Below, one piece after another: positions 54,837 to 64,000 of a stretch of DNA of 64,000 bases. A model generated the notes under the pieces. The model was not told where the DNA came from, searched no databases, and saw only the letters and a list, made by a program, of their open reading frames with translations. The DNA comes from Pseudomonas fluorescens (GTDB lineage Bacteria > Pseudomonadota > Gammaproteobacteria > Pseudomonadales > Pseudomonadaceae): positions 1 through 64,000 of the forward strand of contig NZ_CABVGX010000014.1 in assembly GCF_902497625.1 (NCBI RefSeq), read 5' to 3'. A program made the translations under genes and the position numbers. The stretch's first letter is position 1. Each line of letters opens with the position of its first letter.

Positions 54837-54927
54837 ATCGGTGCATCGACCTGAATACGAAACAACAAGAAGAGTGAAACGACAAAACGCAGTAGCTCTA
54901 ACCAATCGATTTTATGGAGTAAACATT

Positions 54928-56379
54928 ATGATTCCGGTGATCTTGTCAGGTGGTAGCGGCTCACGTCTTTGGCCGCTTTCGCGCAAACAATTCCCTAAAC
55001 AGTTTCTGGCCCTGACCGGCGAACACACGCTGTTCCAGCAAACCCTGGAACGCCTGGTGTTCGAAGGCATGGACACGCCGATCGTGGTCTGCAACAAAGA
55101 CCACCGCTTCATCGTCAACGAGCAGTTGAGCACCCGTAAGCTGGAAACCCAGCGCATCCTGATGGAACCGTTCGGTCGTAACACCGCGCCGGCCGTAGCC
55201 CTCACTGCAATGATGCTGGTCAACGAAGGTCGCGACGAGCTGATGCTGGTGCTGCCGGCCGACCATGTCCTGGAAGACCAGAAAGCCCTGCAACGCGCGT
55301 TGGCCCTGGCCACCGTTGCTGCGGAAAACGGCGAAATGGTGCTGTTCGGTGTCCCCGCTACCAAACCGGAGACCGGCTACGGCTACATCAAGTCGACCAA
55401 CGATTCGCTGCTGCCGGAAGGCGTCAGCCGCGTGTCGCACTTCGTTGAAAAACCGGACGTGAAACGCGCCACCGAGTATGTCCAGTCGGGCGGTTACTTC
55501 TGGAACAGCGGCATGTTCCTGTTCCGCGCCAGCCGCTTCCTCGAAGAGCTGAAAAAACACGATCCAGACATCTACGACACCTGCCTGCTGACCCTTGAGC
55601 GCAGCGAACAGGACGCCGACACCATCACCATCGACGAAGCTACTTTCGCCTGCTGCCCGGACAACTCCATCGACTACTCCGTGATGGAAAAAACCCAACG
55701 CGCCTGCGTCGTACCACTGACCGCCGGCTGGAGCGATGTCGGCTGCTGGTCGTCGCTGTGGGAGGTCAATGAGAAAGACGCCAACGGCAACGTCACCAAG
55801 GGCGACGTGGTCATTCAGGACAGCAAGAACTGCATGATCCACGGCAACGGCAAACTGGTGTCGGTGATCGGTCTGGAAAACATTGTTGTCGTCGAAACCA
55901 AGGACGCCATGATGATCGCGCACAAGGACAAGGTCCAAGGCGTGAAGCAGATGGTCAACACCCTCAACGACCTGGGCCGCAGCGAAACCCAGAACCACTG
56001 CGAAGTGTATCGCCCATGGGGGTCCTACGATTCGGTAGACATGGGCGGGCGCTTCCAGGTCAAGCACATCTCGGTCAAGCCGGGAGCGTGCCTGTCCCTG
56101 CAAATGCACCACCACCGCGCCGAACACTGGATCGTGGTCAGCGGCACGGCTGAAGTGACCTGCGACGACAACGTGTTCCTGCTGTGTGAAAACCAGTCGA
56201 CCTACATTCCGATCGCATCGGTTCATCGTCTGCGCAACCCGGGCAAGATTCCTTTGGAAATCATCGAAGTCCAGTCGGGCAGCTACTTGGGCGAAGACGA
56301 CATCGAGCGTTTTGAAGATATCTACGGCCGGTCCACGCCGATCGAACGTGGCGTGTCGGTGAAAACCATCGCGCAGTAA
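54928..56379 (+). CDS. algA: Mannose-6-phosphate isomerase/GDP-mannose pyrophosphorylase
   Basis: AlgA (483 residues) is bifunctional. The N-terminal pyrophosphorylase domain has SGGSGSRLWPLSRKQFPKQF and VLPADHVL. The C-terminal cupin-type isomerase domain has LQMHHHRAEHWIVVSG and STYIPIASVHRL. It supplies GDP-mannose for AlgD. ATG 54928 is used, with TTATGGAGT upstream. It is the last gene of the operon and precedes a terminator. Confidence 0.97.
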   Translation: MIPVILSGGSGSRLWPLSRKQFPKQFLALTGEHTLFQQTLERLVFEGMDTPIVVCNKDHRFIVNEQLSTRKLETQRILMEPFGRNTAPAVALTAMMLVNEGRDELMLVLPADHVLEDQKALQRALALATVAAENGEMVLFGVPATKPETGYGYIKSTNDSLLPEGVSRVSHFVEKPDVKRATEYVQSGGYFWNSGMFLFRASRFLEELKKHDPDIYDTCLLTLERSEQDADTITIDEATFACCPDNSIDYSVMEKTQRACVVPLTAGWSDVGCWSSLWEVNEKDANGNVTKGDVVIQDSKNCMIHGNGKLVSVIGLENIVVVETKDAMMIAHKDKVQGVKQMVNTLNDLGRSETQNHCEVYRPWGSYDSVDMGGRFQVKHISVKPGACLSLQMHHHRAEHWIVVSGTAEVTCDDNVFLLCENQSTYIPIASVHRLRNPGKIPLEIIEVQSGSYLGEDDIERFEDIYGRSTPIERGVSVKTIAQ

Positions 56380-56396
56380 GCGCTCGGCAAAAAACA

Positions 56397-56455
56397 AGCC
56401 CCTGCTCAACCCCCTGCGATCCCTATCCGCAGTGGGTAGGGCGGGGGCTTTTTTG
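56397..56455 (+). terminator. Terminator of the alginate operon
   Basis: AAGCCCCTGC pairs with GCGGGGGCTT across a longer loop, followed by TTTTTTG. Confidence 0.85.
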
Positions 56456-56716
56456 TTTGAACACAAGCACAGGTTGCAGCTAGCGGGGGGCTGGCTATCA
56501 AATACCGCAATTGCTCCAGCTCAGGAGCCTGGCCAACTCAGGCGCGACAACATCTCTGTTCGGCACCGGCAATTCCCGAGCCGGTTTCAACATGCATCAA
56601 CGAGTGGCTCAACGATGGTTGCGGCTGACCCGGGTCGGGTTTGGCAATACATTGACTGATCATTCGGCCGCACGCTTCAGGTAGGATGGCCTTCTTCCTT
56701 CTTCGAGGTTCGCTTT
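56456..56716. other. Intergenic region after the alginate operon
   Basis: I see no gene, RNA or repeat here apart from the preceding terminator. It should contain the promoter of the next small gene. Confidence 0.5.
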
Positions 56717-57181
56717 ATGTTCATCGGCGTCCTGCTGGTCCTGACCTGGTTGGTGTTGCTGCTGCGGTACCCGGCCAAGGCCTTGCCCGTTTCAGTGGCG
56801 GCCGCGATGGGCTTGGGCCTGGTAGCAACGTGGGTGATCTGGGCGGACAGCCGCGAGGTCAGGCAACTGGCGCGACTGGAGTTACGCATCGCTTACGCGC
56901 CCGCAGAGTGCCCGGCAGACCGCCCGCTGCAATTGACCATGAACAACGGCAACGATGTGCCACTGACCGAACTGCGCTGGCGCATCGCCGCTTATGCACC
57001 GGGCGATACGGTCAACCTGGCCGACAATCAGTACGCCACGCCCCGTTATCGCGGCCCCGGTGAATTGCAGCCTGGGGCGAACTGGCAAGACTGTTTGCCG
57101 ATGCCACCGCTGCGACCCGGTTATCGTCCGCAAACCCTGGAGTTTCGCGCCGAGCGATTGCAGGGCAGTTTCTCCGACTGA
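56717..57181 (+). CDS. Small membrane-anchored hypothetical protein
   Basis: This is a 154-residue protein of unknown function. Two hydrophobic helices (MFIGVLLVLTWLVLLL, VSVAAAMGLGLVATWVIWA) are followed by a beta-rich periplasmic domain with two Cys residues (AECPADRP, WQDCLP). It is transcribed with the SDR gene 34 bases downstream. I do not recognise a family with confidence. Confidence 0.7.
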   Translation: MFIGVLLVLTWLVLLLRYPAKALPVSVAAAMGLGLVATWVIWADSREVRQLARLELRIAYAPAECPADRPLQLTMNNGNDVPLTELRWRIAAYAPGDTVNLADNQYATPRYRGPGELQPGANWQDCLPMPPLRPGYRPQTLEFRAERLQGSFSD

Positions 57182-57215
57182 TCCCCTTCCCTTTTTTTTG
57201 CACAAGGACCGCGCC

Positions 57216-58040
57216 ATGCCCGTCGCGCTGATTACCGGATGTTCCAGCGGCATTGGCCGCGCACTGGCCGATGCTTTCAAAGCGGCCGGTTACCAGGTCT
57301 GGGCCAGCGCCCGCAAGGCTGAAGACCTGAGCGCTCTCACGGCCGCCGGTTTCACCGCCGTGCAACTGAACGTCAACGACGGTGAAGCTCTTGCAGCGCT
57401 GGCCGAGCAAATCGGGCAACAGCATGACGGCCTCGATGTACTCATCAACAACGCCGGTTATGGCGCGATGGGGCCGCTGCTCGACGGTGGTGTGCCCGCC
57501 ATGCAGCGCCAGTTTGAGACTAACGTGTTCGCGATCGTTGGCGTAACACGTGCGCTGTTCCCGCTGCTGCGCAAAACCAAAGGCATCGTGGTGAATATCG
57601 GCAGCGTGTCCGGGGTTTTGGTTACCCCTTTTGCTGGCGCCTACTGCGCGTCCAAAGCAGCGGTGCACGCCTTGAGTGATGCCTTGCGCATGGAACTCGC
57701 GCCGTTTGGAGTGCGCGTGATGGAAGTGCAGCCGGGCGCGATCGCTTCGAGTTTCGCCAGGAATGCCGGGCATGAGGCGGAACAGCTGATCAGCGAGCAG
57801 TCACCGTGGTTTCCATTGCGTGAGGGCATCCGCGCAAGGGCTAAAGCATCCCAGGACAACCCCACCCCGGCCAGTGAGTTTGCCGCTGGATTGCTCACCG
57901 CCGTTCAACAGGACAAGCCGCCGCGACTGATTCGCCTGGGTAATGGAAGTCGGGCATTGCCGCTGCTGGCAACGTTGCTGCCCAAAGCGCTGCTGGAAAC
58001 GACGTTGATGAAACAGTTCGGGTTGAAGGGCCAGCTTTGA
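57216..58040 (+). CDS. Short-chain dehydrogenase/reductase
   Basis: This 274-residue SDR has the classical cofactor motif TGCSSGIGRALA (TGxxxGxG), NNAGYGAMG, the catalytic Ser in NIGSVSG and YCASKAA (YxxxK). It resembles broad-range SDR oxidoreductases of unknown substrate. Start 57216 follows AAGGA. It is convergent with the HlyD-type gene. Confidence 0.92.
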   Translation: MPVALITGCSSGIGRALADAFKAAGYQVWASARKAEDLSALTAAGFTAVQLNVNDGEALAALAEQIGQQHDGLDVLINNAGYGAMGPLLDGGVPAMQRQFETNVFAIVGVTRALFPLLRKTKGIVVNIGSVSGVLVTPFAGAYCASKAAVHALSDALRMELAPFGVRVMEVQPGAIASSFARNAGHEAEQLISEQSPWFPLREGIRARAKASQDNPTPASEFAAGLLTAVQQDKPPRLIRLGNGSRALPLLATLLPKALLETTLMKQFGLKGQL

Positions 58041-58135
58041 GACCGCGCTAACGCCATCCCGGGCAAGCCACACTCCCACAGGAGCGCGGCATGGCATGGA
58101 ATCGGGGTGAAGCGATCGCGAGCTCGATGCACCGG

Positions 58136-58999
58136 TCATGCACCCTCACCTGGCTTCACCACCACCGTACACGTGATCCCCGCCGCCAACAGCACCCCCG
58201 CCGGCACTTCATCGATGTGAATCCGCACCGGCACCCGTTGCGCCAATCGCACCCAGTTGAATGTCGGATTAACGTCGGCGATCAACTCGCGGCTTTGCGG
58301 GTTGTCGCGGTCGTAGATGCCGCGAGAGATGCTCTGCACATGCCCCTTGAGCACTTCGCCGCTCATCAACTGCATGTCGGCTTTATCGCCCACCTGCACG
58401 TGCGGCAGTTTGGTTTCTTCGAAAAAACCGTAAACCCAGAACGAGTTCATATCGACCACAGCCATTTTCGCCTCGCCGATGCGCGCGTAGTCACCGCGAT
58501 GTACATTGAGGTTGGTCACGTAGCCGTCCACCGCTGCGCGCACTTCGGTACGTTTGAGATTGAGTTGTGCCGCTTCGAGTTGCGCCTGGGCATGTTGATA
58601 GTCGGCGAGCGCGGCGTCGGCGATGTTGCTGGCGTCGTCGCGGTTCTCCCGGGAGATCACCAGGTTGTCCATGTCGGCGCGGCGGTGTGCGTTAACCTTG
58701 CGCATCTCCCAGGTCGACTTGCGCGAAGCCACCAGCGACTGCGCCTGTTTGACCGCAATGCGGTAATGCTCGGGGTCGATGCGCATCAACAGATCACCCC
58801 TTTTTACCAACTGGTTATCGCGCACCGGCACCTCGACCACTTCGCCGGTGACGTCGGCGGCGACGTTGATGATGTCGGCGCGCACGCGACCGTCGCGGGT
58901 CCACGGCGTATCCATGTAATGTACCCACAGGGTCCGGCCGATCCAGAGGGCGAGGGCCAGCACCAGCAGCGTGGCGAGCAGGCTGAACAGCTTTTTCAT
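58136..58999 (-). CDS. HlyD/AaeA-type periplasmic adaptor
   Basis: This 287-residue membrane-fusion protein has an N-terminal anchor (LLATLLVLALALWIG), a biotinyl-lipoyl domain (TRDGRVRADIINVAADVTGE), an alpha-hairpin and the C-terminal barrel (ADMQLMSGEVLKGHVQSI). It resembles AaeA of aromatic acid efflux. It forms an operon with the DUF1656 protein, the FUSC pump and the NodT-type channel. Confidence 0.9.
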   Translation of the reverse strand: MKKLFSLLATLLVLALALWIGRTLWVHYMDTPWTRDGRVRADIINVAADVTGEVVEVPVRDNQLVKRGDLLMRIDPEHYRIAVKQAQSLVASRKSTWEMRKVNAHRRADMDNLVISRENRDDASNIADAALADYQHAQAQLEAAQLNLKRTEVRAAVDGYVTNLNVHRGDYARIGEAKMAVVDMNSFWVYGFFEETKLPHVQVGDKADMQLMSGEVLKGHVQSISRGIYDRDNPQSRELIADVNPTFNWVRLAQRVPVRIHIDEVPAGVLLAAGITCTVVVKPGEGA

Positions 59000-59024
59000 C
59001 AGAGCCTTCTTCAGTGATAGAGAG

Positions 59025-59225
59025 TCAACGGTAGACGGTCAGCGCCAAGGCGCCGAACAGACAGGTAAACAAACTCAGGCGCAGCAGCGCCGGGTGCCAG
59101 AAAAATCGGTACAGATCGAAGCCGGACAGGAACCGATCAAGCGCCCAGGCCAGCGCCGCGGCGATGAAAAACATCAACGTCATGGTCGGCATGTACACGC
59201 CGTGGAAAGCAATTTCACGAGGCAT
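59025..59225 (-). CDS. DUF1656 small membrane protein (AaeX-like)
   Basis: This 66-residue protein has two hydrophobic helices (YMPTMTLMFFIAAALAWALD, PALLRLSLFTCLFGALAL). Its start MPREIAFHGVYMP is typical of DUF1656 proteins that accompany FUSC pumps. It overlaps the end of the FUSC gene by 11 bases. The start at 59225 is chosen from this family match. Confidence 0.88.
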   Translation of the reverse strand: MPREIAFHGVYMPTMTLMFFIAAALAWALDRFLSGFDLYRFFWHPALLRLSLFTCLFGALALTVYR

Positions 59226-61407
59226 GTTCGTGTCCTTCGGAAGGGGTTTGCACGCGGGCCGCGAGCGGCGATTGCGGATCCAGCAATGAGGTGCGGATGA
59301 AGTGCAGATAACTCTTAACCCGGCGCAAGGCCGAGGTGTCGAAGTGCGGCGCGAACGGTTCGTCGGTGGCTTGCACACGACTGATCGCATGGTCCACGGC
59401 GATCAATGCACGTTGCAGATTGCCTGGGTTCGGTTGCACGAACAGCCGCATCAGCGAACGACCCATGACGCGAACGGCCTGACGCCACGGTTGTGATTCG
59501 GCATAGGCAGGGTGTACCGGAAGAATCGCCTGCTCCTTGCGCAACTCGATGATCGCGTGACCGACTTCCAGCACCACGAACATCCAGCGCAGCAGGTCGC
59601 GTTGTACTTGCGGCTGGCCGGCGGCCAGACCGTAAGCCTGATGCAGCAAGTCGCGGGTGCGGCTCTCGAAACTGGGCGCCAGCCCCTTCAGCTTGCCGCT
59701 GATCGCATGCACCACTTGCCCGCGCAGATCCTGCTCGAGACGGCGCCACAGCCAGCGACTGTTTGGCGGCAGAATGATCGCGCCGGCAGCCGCACACACC
59801 AGCATGCCCAGCACCATGGCGAGGTAGTCGTTGATGAACGCGTACGGGTTGTAAACCGTCAGGTTGTCGGGCACCGACCCGGTGCTGAAGAAGATCAGCA
59901 AACCGAGGCCGACACCGGCGTATTGCGGTCGCGAAGAAAGGAATGAGCCGAGCACGATGACCGGTGCGAGCATCACGCAAAGCAATGGAAAACCGTCGAT
60001 CCACGGAAACACGAAAAACATCTCGAAGAAGCCGATCAGCGCGCCTAGCAAGGTGCCGCAGGCCATCTGAAACGCCATGCGCTTGGGGTTGGGCGTAGCC
60101 GCAGACAGGCCAACGGTGGCCGCCGCAATCAAGGTCATGGTCGCACCGCTCGGCCACGCCGTGACCACCCAATAACTGCCGAGTACCAGCAGAATGAAAG
60201 CCGCGCGAATGCCCGAGGCTGCAGAAGCCATCCAGTTGGTCTGCGAGGTGAACGGCTCGTGCCAAAGTTCCCGGGCATGGCTGTGATCGGCCAGCGACGC
60301 GTGGGTTTGCGTATAGCCGTGCAAGTCGTCGACGAAGCGATAGAGCAGCTCATAGGCGGTGTGAAAGTCCAGCAATTGCGCTTCGCTCGGATGGCTTTCC
60401 TGAAATGCTGCACGCAGGCTGCGAACCCGCGCCGGCAAGTCTTCCTTATAAGCGTTCAGCGCAGTCACCAACCGCACCGCATCGGGACTGGTCAAGGCGC
60501 GACCGCTGAAACCGTCGAGCACTTCAGCGAGGTCCTGCAAGCCCGGTTTGATCGCAGCCACGGCATGATCCTCATCGCTGCTGCGCAAGCGTTCGAGCAA
60601 CTGATGCAGGGCATTGAAGCGCGTAGTGATGCTCATGAACTCGCTGTTCAAACGACTCAGCCGGCCGTTGCGCCGACGCATGTGCGGGTCCTCGAACACG
60701 GTGACGCTGCGCAGCCCTTCCAGGCCAACCGCCTCGGCGATGAAGCGTACATTGCTCGCTTCAAAAGCCTCGCGCTGGCTGCGACCGCGCAAGCCGTCGG
60801 TCACAAACAAGGCGAACACGCCGAAGCGCTGATACAGGGCGTTGCGCATTGCCGCACTCGCGGTTTGCGGGAGTATCGCGGCGCTGACCAGCGTGGCGCA
60901 GAGAATGCCCAGAGAGATTTCCAGCACACGCCACACCGCCGCCATGAATGCGCCGTCCGGGTGCGCCAACGCTGGAAGGCCGACCATCGCAGCGGTATAC
61001 CCGGCCAGCACAAAACCGTAGGCGCGAAAGTTACGGTAACGCGCGGCACCGGCCGAACAAATGCCGACCCAGATCGCCAGCGAGCCGAGAAACAGTTCAG
61101 TGTTTTGCGCGAACAAGGCAATCAGCGCGACCATCACTGCCGAGCCGGTCAGAGTCCCGAGAAAGCGGTAGAAACTTTTCGCGAACACCTGACCGCTTTG
61201 CGGCTGCATGACGATGAACACGGTGATCATCGCCGTGCGCGGCTGCGGCAGTTCCAGACGCATCGCCAGCCACAGCGTCAGAAACGCCGCGAGCAAGACC
61301 TTGAAGATGTACACCCAGGTCACGCCGTCGCTGCGTGCCCAGTCGAAGAAACCCCGGCGCCATTCGAGGGAATAGAGCCAGCGCAGCGGTGCGGGCACGG
61401 GAATCAT
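59215..61407 (-). CDS. FUSC-family (AaeB-like) efflux transporter
   Basis: This 730-residue polytopic protein has two membrane halves (residues about 30-190 and 385-560) separated by a cytosolic section. Segments such as ELPQPRTAMITVFIVMQPQSG and WPSGATMTLIAAATVGLSAA are typical of the FUSC domain. It probably exports aromatic carboxylic acids, together with the adaptor and the outer-membrane channel. It overlaps the channel gene by four bases. Confidence 0.92.
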   Translation of the reverse strand: MIPVPAPLRWLYSLEWRRGFFDWARSDGVTWVYIFKVLLAAFLTLWLAMRLELPQPRTAMITVFIVMQPQSGQVFAKSFYRFLGTLTGSAVMVALIALFAQNTELFLGSLAIWVGICSAGAARYRNFRAYGFVLAGYTAAMVGLPALAHPDGAFMAAVWRVLEISLGILCATLVSAAILPQTASAAMRNALYQRFGVFALFVTDGLRGRSQREAFEASNVRFIAEAVGLEGLRSVTVFEDPHMRRRNGRLSRLNSEFMSITTRFNALHQLLERLRSSDEDHAVAAIKPGLQDLAEVLDGFSGRALTSPDAVRLVTALNAYKEDLPARVRSLRAAFQESHPSEAQLLDFHTAYELLYRFVDDLHGYTQTHASLADHSHARELWHEPFTSQTNWMASAASGIRAAFILLVLGSYWVVTAWPSGATMTLIAAATVGLSAATPNPKRMAFQMACGTLLGALIGFFEMFFVFPWIDGFPLLCVMLAPVIVLGSFLSSRPQYAGVGLGLLIFFSTGSVPDNLTVYNPYAFINDYLAMVLGMLVCAAAGAIILPPNSRWLWRRLEQDLRGQVVHAISGKLKGLAPSFESRTRDLLHQAYGLAAGQPQVQRDLLRWMFVVLEVGHAIIELRKEQAILPVHPAYAESQPWRQAVRVMGRSLMRLFVQPNPGNLQRALIAVDHAISRVQATDEPFAPHFDTSALRRVKSYLHFIRTSLLDPQSPLAARVQTPSEGHEHAS

Positions 61408-62933
61408 GGAATCCTGCTCAATGAACTGAAGTCCGGACGCGACATTGGCGGGCGTGAGGGTGCGGCGATCCGGCTGTCCTCCGGTACATCGTTGCCCGCG
61501 CCAAGCCCGCCGCCGAGCGCTGTCACCAGTTCGGCATGAGCGCTGAGACGCCTGGCCTGAACCTGCTGCTGGACTTGCTGCTGCTTGAACAACAACGTTT
61601 GCGCGTTGAGCACATTGAGGTAGTCGGTGAGGCCGCGCTGGTAGGCAATCATCGCGATGTCGTAGGTCTTTTGCGCGGTGGCCACCGACTCGGCGGCGAA
61701 GGTCTGCTGTTTGTCCATCGATTCGCGGCGGATCAACTGGTCGGAGATATCTTTCAAGGCATCGATCAGTGTCTGGTTGTACCGCGCCACGGCGATGTCG
61801 TAACCGGCGGACGCTTCACCGAGTGAAGCACGCAACCGCCCGCCGTCGAAAATCGGTAGCGAGATCGCGGGCCCGACGTTGTAGTTGAGTTTCCTGCCGG
61901 TCAAAAACTCCAGCGCGCCACCGCCGGTGGCCATGTAGCCGAGACTGCCAACCAGGTCCACATTTGGATAGAAACCGGCATGCGCGACATCAATGCCGCG
62001 CGCCTGTGCGGCTACTTGCCAGCGACTGGCAACCACATCCGGGCGTTGACCGAGCAACTGCGCCGGCAGGCTCGACGGCAGTTTCAGCGCCGCACCCAGC
62101 GCCAGCGACGGCCGCTGCAACTGCGCGCTTTGCCCCGGGCCAAACCCCGCGAGCGCCGCCAGCTGGTTACGGCTCAGGGCGATGGCTTCGTCGAGCGCAT
62201 CAATCTGCCGGTGAGTTTCCGGCAAAGGCGTCTCGGCCTGGCTGACTTCGAAATGAGTGCCTATCCCGCCGTCGAGGCGTTTCTGCGCGAGTTCGAGCAT
62301 CTGCTTCTGCTGCAGCAGGGTCGCGGCGACGATGTCCCGTTGCGCGTAATGCAGCGAGAGTTCGATGTAGGCACGCACGACGTTGCTCTGCAGCTCGAGT
62401 TGCGCCAGACGCGCTTCGGCGGCGCTCATGTGCGCGATGTCGACCGCGCGTTCGCTGGCATTGCTCTCACGACCCCAGAGATCAAGGGCATAGCTGAAGC
62501 CCAGCGCAGCGTTGTTGTCCCAGGTGGTTGTATCAGCCAGCTCGCCCGGTCCGTAGAACTGATCGTTGGGCCAGTTATGCCGTTTGAGGCTGGATTGGCC
62601 GTTGATCTGCAGCGACTCGGCGGATTCCGCCAGGCCGGCCATGGCTTTGGCCTGACGTACCCGCGCCGCAGCCATGGCCATGCTCGGGCTGCCTTGCAGT
62701 GCAAGGTCGATCCAGCGATTCAGTTGCGGGTCGCCGTAGGCTTGCCACCATCTCGAAGCAGGCCAGTGCGCATCCTGCTCAGCGCTGCGGATAGCTTCGT
62801 CGGTGGCCAGTTCATTGGCGTCCAGTGCCTTGCCCTGCGCGGCAATCCCGCCGGTGCCGATGCAGCCGCTGATAATGAGGGGTAAAGCCAGAACACTGAG
62901 CGCTTGAAAGACGATGTTGATGCGACGCGGCAC
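61404..62933 (-). CDS. NodT-family outer-membrane efflux lipoprotein
   Basis: This 509-residue TolC-like channel has a lipobox (LPLIISGC) and the paired repeats of outer-membrane efflux proteins (WWQAYGDPQLNRWIDLALQG, YNVGPAISLPIFDGGRLRAS). It heads the four-gene efflux operon and is divergent from a LysR gene, the likely regulator. Confidence 0.92.
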   Translation of the reverse strand: MPRRINIVFQALSVLALPLIISGCIGTGGIAAQGKALDANELATDEAIRSAEQDAHWPASRWWQAYGDPQLNRWIDLALQGSPSMAMAAARVRQAKAMAGLAESAESLQINGQSSLKRHNWPNDQFYGPGELADTTTWDNNAALGFSYALDLWGRESNASERAVDIAHMSAAEARLAQLELQSNVVRAYIELSLHYAQRDIVAATLLQQKQMLELAQKRLDGGIGTHFEVSQAETPLPETHRQIDALDEAIALSRNQLAALAGFGPGQSAQLQRPSLALGAALKLPSSLPAQLLGQRPDVVASRWQVAAQARGIDVAHAGFYPNVDLVGSLGYMATGGGALEFLTGRKLNYNVGPAISLPIFDGGRLRASLGEASAGYDIAVARYNQTLIDALKDISDQLIRRESMDKQQTFAAESVATAQKTYDIAMIAYQRGLTDYLNVLNAQTLLFKQQQVQQQVQARRLSAHAELVTALGGGLGAGNDVPEDSRIAAPSRPPMSRPDFSSLSRIP

Positions 62934-63313
62934 TGCTGAGATTTCCTGAAATGGATGGACGTACGAGGTTCACCGGTGCTGGCTTCATGTGGCGAGGGGG
63001 CTCGCCCCCCGTTGGGTTGCGCAGCGCCCCCAAGTCTTGAACATGCGTTTTTCGGAACGATCGCATTCACTTGTTTTACGTTTGCTGCGCCAACGAACGG
63101 GGGCAAGCCCCCTCGCCACGCGAGCCCCTTCGCCACATACACTTGTCGGCGACGCCCGGTTGTTACAACGGCGCGATTCTAGGGGGCGGCCGGAAAGGCG
63201 ATAAGCCGGCAAACCTGTGAATCTTTGTTACCGTTCACGCGATAATCCTCAGGTCGGGGTCTCAGACCTTGAAACCATGTGTCACAATTTGCCATCGCAC
63301 CCGAGAGCACCCC
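62934..63313. promoter_or_regulatory. Divergent promoter region of efflux operon and LysR gene
   Basis: This region must contain both promoters. Much of it is taken up by a REP pair (62989-63120). No clear LysR box could be placed. Confidence 0.6.
62989..63120. repeat. REPIN of the GGGGGC family
   Basis: TGTGGCGAGGGGGCTCGCCC (62989) and its inverse GGGGGCAAGCCCCCTCGCCA (ending 63118) flank an interior of about 90 bases. The same family builds the array at 37.5-38.0 kb. Confidence 0.85.
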
Positions 63314-64000
63314 ATGGACACTTTGCAAAACATGCGCGCCTTCAGCTACGTGGCCGAGGCCGGCAGTTTCACCGCTGCGGCCGTGCAGCTCGATACCACC
63401 ACGGCCAACGTTTCGCGCGCGGTCTCCAATCTCGAGGCCCATCTGCAAACCCGACTGCTCAACCGCACCACGCGGCGCATTGCCCTGACCGAGGCCGGCA
63501 AACGCTACCTGTTGCGTTGCGAACAGATACTCGCGTACGTCGAAGAAGCCGAAGCCGAAGCCAGCGACGCCCACGCCCGCCCAGCCGGACAGCTCAAGGT
63601 GCATACCATGACCGGCATCGGTCAGCACTTCGTGATCGATGCGATCGCCCGCTATCGCAAGACTCACCCCGATGTCACGTTCGACCTGACCATGGCCAAC
63701 CGCGTCCCGGACCTGCTCGACGAAGGCTATGACGTGTCCATCGTGCTTGCCAGTGAGCTGCCGGATTCGGGCTTTGTTTCCCAGCGCCTGGGCATCACTT
63801 ACAGCATCGTTTGCGCCTCCCCGGCGTACGTCAAAGCCAATGGCTGCGCGCACAAACCCAGCGACCTGCTCAACCATGCCTGCCTGCGCCTGGTAAGCCC
63901 GGTGATTCCGCTGGAAAAGTGGACGTTCGACGGTCCGGAAGGCCAGGAAATGGTCACCATCAACAGTTCACCGTTCCTGGTGAATTCCGCTGATGCAATG
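63314..64000 (+). CDS. LysR-family regulator (C-terminus outside window)
   Basis: The first 229 residues of a LysR-type regulator are present. The winged helix is MRAFSYVAEAGSFTAAAVQL to RLLNRTTRRIALTEAG. The substrate-binding domain begins GQLKVHTMTGIGQHF. The frame runs to the window edge without a stop. It is divergent from the aromatic-acid-type efflux operon and probably regulates it in response to an aromatic acid (inference). Confidence 0.92.
   Translation, partial: MDTLQNMRAFSYVAEAGSFTAAAVQLDTTTANVSRAVSNLEAHLQTRLLNRTTRRIALTEAGKRYLLRCEQILAYVEEAEAEASDAHARPAGQLKVHTMTGIGQHFVIDAIARYRKTHPDVTFDLTMANRVPDLLDEGYDVSIVLASELPDSGFVSQRLGITYSIVCASPAYVKANGCAHKPSDLLNHACLRLVSPVIPLEKWTFDGPEGQEMVTINSSPFLVNSADAM

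Overview
The window is chromosomal DNA of a Pseudomonas of the fluorescens lineage (inference). The reasons are a complete twelve-gene alginate operon in Pseudomonas order (algD-alg8-alg44-K-E-G-X-L-I-J-F-A), a cyoABCDE cytochrome bo3 operon, moaCDE, GC-rich genes, and many Pseudomonas-type REP/REPIN palindromes between and even inside genes.

Layout. 1-4.7 kb: end of a response regulator gene, an MlaA lipoprotein, a PhoD-like phosphatase, a decayed GGDEF fragment and an unknown protein. 4.9-6.4 kb: a MocR-type regulator. 6.5-25.5 kb: an accessory region that reads as an NRPS/PKS-free biosynthetic gene cluster in two arms. The left arm lies on the minus strand in two transcription units. One is exporter, ATP-grasp ligase, RidA and cupin, closed by a terminator. 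The other is GST, KamA-type radical SAM aminomutase, class IV aminotransferase, TauD-like dioxygenase, AurF-like diiron N-oxygenase and MBL-fold hydrolase. A second MocR regulator is divergent from the exporter and shares a promoter region with clear palindromes. An AraC/TSUP gene pair separates the arms. The right arm (+ strand, lower GC by eye) is a tight operon: acyl-CoA dehydrogenase-like flavoprotein, SerRS-like amino acid:[carrier protein] ligase, carrier protein, formyltransferase, BtrH-like acyltransferase, MFS exporter and Sfp-type phosphopantetheinyl transferase. Together they suggest that a beta-amino acid, possibly from a dibasic amino acid, is tailored by hydroxylation and N-oxygenation. 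A second amino acid would be loaded on the carrier protein, oxidised and/or formylated, and transferred to an acceptor, and the product exported. I do not recognise this gene combination as a known pathway.

25.6-38.9 kb: cyoABCDE, dsbB, an orphan amino-acid-binding protein, moaCDE, a PhoH-family ATPase, a polysaccharide deacetylase-like protein, an unusual expanded REP array (37.5-38.0 kb) and yaaA. 39.0-56.5 kb: the alginate operon behind a long 5' region with an AlgU-type promoter candidate. REPINs interrupt it at four or more places, two of them in frame inside the export-signal regions of algK and algE. 56.7-64 kb: a small membrane-anchored protein, an SDR, an AaeA/AaeX/AaeB-like efflux operon with a NodT-type outer membrane factor, and the start of a divergent LysR regulator.
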